A DNA stretch of 38,261 bases from Streptomyces beigongshangae (GTDB lineage Bacteria; Actinomycetota; Actinomycetes; Streptomycetales; Streptomycetaceae): positions 1 to 38,261 of the forward strand of contig NZ_JAHKJW010000061.1 of assembly GCF_019710745.1 (NCBI RefSeq). The letters run 5' to 3'. The notes below the pieces were generated by a model. It was given only the letters and a program-made list of their open reading frames with translations. It ran no database searches and was not told where the DNA came from. This document shows positions 36,759-38,261 of the stretch, piece after piece. Position 1 is the stretch's first letter. Each line of letters opens with the position of its first letter. The translations under genes and the position numbers were made by a program.

Positions 36759-36767
36759 CTGGACCGC

Positions 36768-37043
36768 GTGAATGGCGACGAGCAACTGCTGCGCGGCCGG
36801 ATCTACGGCCACGACCACGACGACCCCGACCCCGGTCCACGTCCGGGCCGCTCCTACGTCGCGCTGGTCGGCGGGCCGCTGGACGGCCTGTTCCTGGACA
36901 TCACCGACTGGACACCGGAGCGGATCGCCGCCGGCGCCGCCCTGCCCACCGAGCTCGGCCGGTTCGGCGCCGGCGGCCGCGCCCTGTACGACCCGCGCCC
37001 GGGGGACCCCCACCGCTTCGACTGGTCCGGCGACAGCCCCTGA
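36768..37043 (+). CDS. Small conserved hypothetical protein, 91 aa
   Basis: This is a small, soluble, acidic protein with no membrane segment or signal peptide. The GTG start is chosen for the GGGAGG site 9 bases upstream. The sequence contains SYVALVGGPLDGLFLDITDW, then PTELGRFGAGGRALYDPRPG and a C-terminal FDWSGDSP. Short proteins of this pattern occur, as far as I recall, as conserved hypotheticals in many Streptomyces, without known function. It is the only gene on the plus strand, divergent from the unrecognised gene at 36535 and convergent with the thioesterase. That makes it more likely a bystander than a biosynthetic gene, and it may mark the cluster boundary. About 230 bases separate it from the divergent start and must hold promoters for both; I see no clear -35/-10 pair. 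Confidence 0.8.
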   Translation: MNGDEQLLRGRIYGHDHDDPDPGPRPGRSYVALVGGPLDGLFLDITDWTPERIAAGAALPTELGRFGAGGRALYDPRPGDPHRFDWSGDSP

Positions 37044-37049
37044 CCGGCC

Positions 37050-37069
37050 CCGGCGTTCCAGGACGCCGG
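37050..37069 (+). terminator. Hairpin after the small plus-strand gene
   Basis: CCGGCGT and ACGCCGG pair perfectly (7 bp) around TCCAGG, starting 6 bases after the TGA of the small gene. It probably terminates that transcript before the convergent thioesterase gene. Confidence 0.55.
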
Positions 37070-37073
37070 ATGC

Positions 37074-37116
37074 CGGACGGACAGACGCACAGGCGGACGG
37101 ACAGACGGACGGACGG
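37074..37116. repeat. GGAC/AGAC-rich simple repeat between convergent genes
   Basis: The 14-mer CGGACGGACAGACG occurs at 37074-37087 and 37094-37107, followed by more GGAC units. It lies in the 107-base gap between the ends of the small gene and the thioesterase. It is non-coding, strand-asymmetric (purine-rich on the plus strand) and probably variable in length between strains. Confidence 0.75.
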
Positions 37117-37150
37117 GCCGTTCATGGCGCGGCCCGCCGTGCGCCGCGGG

Positions 37151-37912
37151 TCACTTCGACGCCACGGCTCCGCGTTCCGCGACGAACCGCCGGATCTCCT
37201 GGAGAACCTGCGGTACGTGGGAATTGAGGTAGAAGTGCCCGCCGTCGAAGGAACGCACCGTGGTGTCCTCCGTCGTGTGCTCGGCCCACGAGCGGGCCTC
37301 GTCCTCGGTGACCTTGGGGTCGTCCTTCCCGAACATGACCACCACGGGGCAGCTCACCCGGCGCCCCGGCTCCGGGCGGTAGATCTCGGCGGCCCGGTAG
37401 TCGCCGCGCACCGCGGGGAGGATCATCCGCAGGAGCTCCTCGTCCCCCAGGACGGCCGGATCCGTACCGCTCAGGTTGCGCAGTTCCGCGAGGAACTCCT
37501 CATCGCCGGCCTGGTGCACCTGTTCGTCCCGCCACCGCGAGGGAGCCCGGCGGCCGGAGGCGAAGAGGCCGAGCAGCGGCGTTCCGCCGGCCTCCAGCCG
37601 CAGCGCCACCTCGTAGGCCAGTGACGCGCCCATGCTGTGCCCGAAGAACGTCAACGGCCGGTCGGCCCAGGGCTTCAGCTCCTCCGCGACGAGGTCCGCC
37701 AGTTCCTCGATGGTGTCCACGAGGGGTTCCGTACGACGGTCCTGGCGCCCCGGGTACTGCACCGCCACCACGTCGATCTCGGGCGACAGGGCACGTGAGA
37801 CGGGGTGGTAGAACGTCGCGGAGCCGCCGGCGTGCGGGAAGCAGACCAGGCGCGTCGGGGCGGCCGGTGCGGGGTGGTAACTCCTGATCCACTTCTCGGA
37901 GTTCGTCGCCAT
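37151..37912 (-). CDS. Type II thioesterase (external editing thioesterase of the PKS)
   Basis: This 253-residue alpha/beta hydrolase removes wrong or decarboxylated acyl groups from PKS carrier proteins and so keeps the assembly line running. It has the type II thioesterase pattern: LVCFPHAGGSATFYHPVSRAL near the N-terminus, YPGRQDRR at 53-60, the nucleophile Ser93 in GHSMGA, a likely acid Asp197 or Asp198 in FGKDDPK, and His226 in DGGHFYL. Length and motifs fit NysE/PimI-like proteins and other PKS or NRPS editing thioesterases. The ATG at 37912 is supported by a GAAGGGA stretch about 11 bases upstream, a rather long spacer. The gene is transcribed in the same direction as the PKS genes but is separated from them by the small plus-strand gene, so it has its own promoter. 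It is not the chain-releasing thioesterase, which is normally fused to the last PKS module. Confidence 0.94.
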   Translation of the reverse strand: MATNSEKWIRSYHPAPAAPTRLVCFPHAGGSATFYHPVSRALSPEIDVVAVQYPGRQDRRTEPLVDTIEELADLVAEELKPWADRPLTFFGHSMGASLAYEVALRLEAGGTPLLGLFASGRRAPSRWRDEQVHQAGDEEFLAELRNLSGTDPAVLGDEELLRMILPAVRGDYRAAEIYRPEPGRRVSCPVVVMFGKDDPKVTEDEARSWAEHTTEDTTVRSFDGGHFYLNSHVPQVLQEIRRFVAERGAVASK

Positions 37913-38059
37913 GCTCTGGTGTGTCCCTTCGGTTCGTTCCGGGTGGTCGCGGAGGGGCGTGCGCCGGCCCGGCGGGTGGTACGGCCGAACTCCGCCCCTC
38001 GCGGGGCCCGGCTCCCACCGGTTCCCCGGCCGCCCGGGCCGGACGCGGCGGAACCTGCC

Positions 38060-38096
38060 CGGGGAGCCGCGGGACCGTGGGTCCCGCGGCTCCCCG
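38060..38096. terminator. 17-bp perfect hairpin upstream of the thioesterase
   Basis: GGGGAGCCGCGGGACC and GGTCCCGCGGCTCCCC pair fully around a GTG loop, with one more C-G pair outside. It lies about 150 bases before the thioesterase ATG. It could end a transcript arriving from either side, or act as an attenuator or stabiliser if the thioesterase promoter lies to its right. Confidence 0.6.
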
Positions 38097-38228
38097 TCCG
38101 CCGTACCGCCGGGACGGCTTCGGGGAGCGGGTCGGCCGTACCCACCCCATTGGACCCTCAGGACCCCCGTCCCGCCAGCATGTACACCCCCTACTTTGCG
38201 TCACCTCCCCCTTAAACTTCCACTCCCC

Positions 38229-38261
38229 GGCGTCCGGCGGGCCGCGTTCGCGCCGGACGCC
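38229..38261. terminator. Inverted repeat at the window edge, probable bidirectional terminator
   Basis: GGCGTCCGGCG (38229-38239) pairs with CGCCGGACGCC (38251-38261), 11 bp perfect with an 11-base loop. The stem may continue past the window. It probably ends a gene to the right of the window. Confidence 0.5.

Larger units (their letters stand above)
37913..38261. other. Intergenic region upstream of the thioesterase, no gene seen
   Basis: These 349 bases carry no ORF with convincing codon bias. They hold a very strong hairpin (38060-38096), a less GC-rich stretch at about 38180-38220 that is the best promoter candidate, and an inverted repeat at the window edge (38229-38261). In the AT-richer stretch CCCCCTA (38187-38193) and CCCCCTT (38207-38213) repeat 20 bases apart, possibly half-sites of an activator. 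No match to the PAS-LuxR consensus is seen here. Confidence 0.55.

Overview
The window is very GC-rich DNA of Streptomyces type (or a close actinomycete relative): codon third positions are almost all G or C, and ribosome-binding sites are short purine runs. Nearly all of it is one end of a modular type I polyketide synthase (PKS) cluster. The signature points to a glycosylated polyene macrolide of the nystatin/amphotericin/pimaricin/rimocidin/candicidin class.

Layout, reading the main (minus) strand from right to left: a type II thioesterase (37151-37912); a small plus-strand conserved hypothetical gene (36768-37043); a minus-strand gene I do not recognise (35912-36535); a GDP-mannose 4,6-dehydratase (34647-35702), the first committed step towards GDP-mycosamine; an intergenic control region (34142-34646); a giant six-module PKS of 9667 residues (5138-34141); and, 10 bases further on, a second PKS gene that runs off the left edge of the window (1-5127, 1709 residues visible: docking-KS-AT-DH-ER).

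The six-module enzyme has the organisation of the central PKS of polyene pathways (NysI, AmphI, PimS2 and FscD, from memory). Module 1 has DH plus a B-type KR and makes the last alkene. Module 2 has an A-type KR and makes the hydroxyl that normally carries mycosamine. Module 3 has a methylmalonyl-type AT (YASH motif) and supplies the methyl that is later oxidised to the exocyclic carboxyl. Module 4 has a B-type KR. Module 5 has a KR that has lost its catalytic Tyr and Asn and a degenerate cofactor loop, leaving the ketone that closes the hemiketal ring. Module 6 has a B-type KR. The next protein begins with a module carrying DH and ER, so the following carbon should be fully reduced. That fits a nystatin-like or rimocidin-like polyol better than my recollection of amphotericin, pimaricin or candicidin.

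Regulation is visible as two 16-base boxes close to the operator consensus of PAS-LuxR polyene activators (PimM/AmphRIV/NysRIV type). One lies upstream of the giant PKS (34492-34507, 14 of 16 positions) and one upstream of the dehydratase (35894-35909, 13 of 16). Strong hairpins follow the dehydratase and the small plus-strand gene, lie upstream of the thioesterase, and close the right edge of the window.

The class of system is known. The less ordinary points are the dead KR5, the divergent KS after it, a rare-codon patch exactly on the AT6 specificity motif, near-identical AT and KS segments suggesting gene conversion, and the unrecognised gene at 36 kb whose 3' end loses its coding character.
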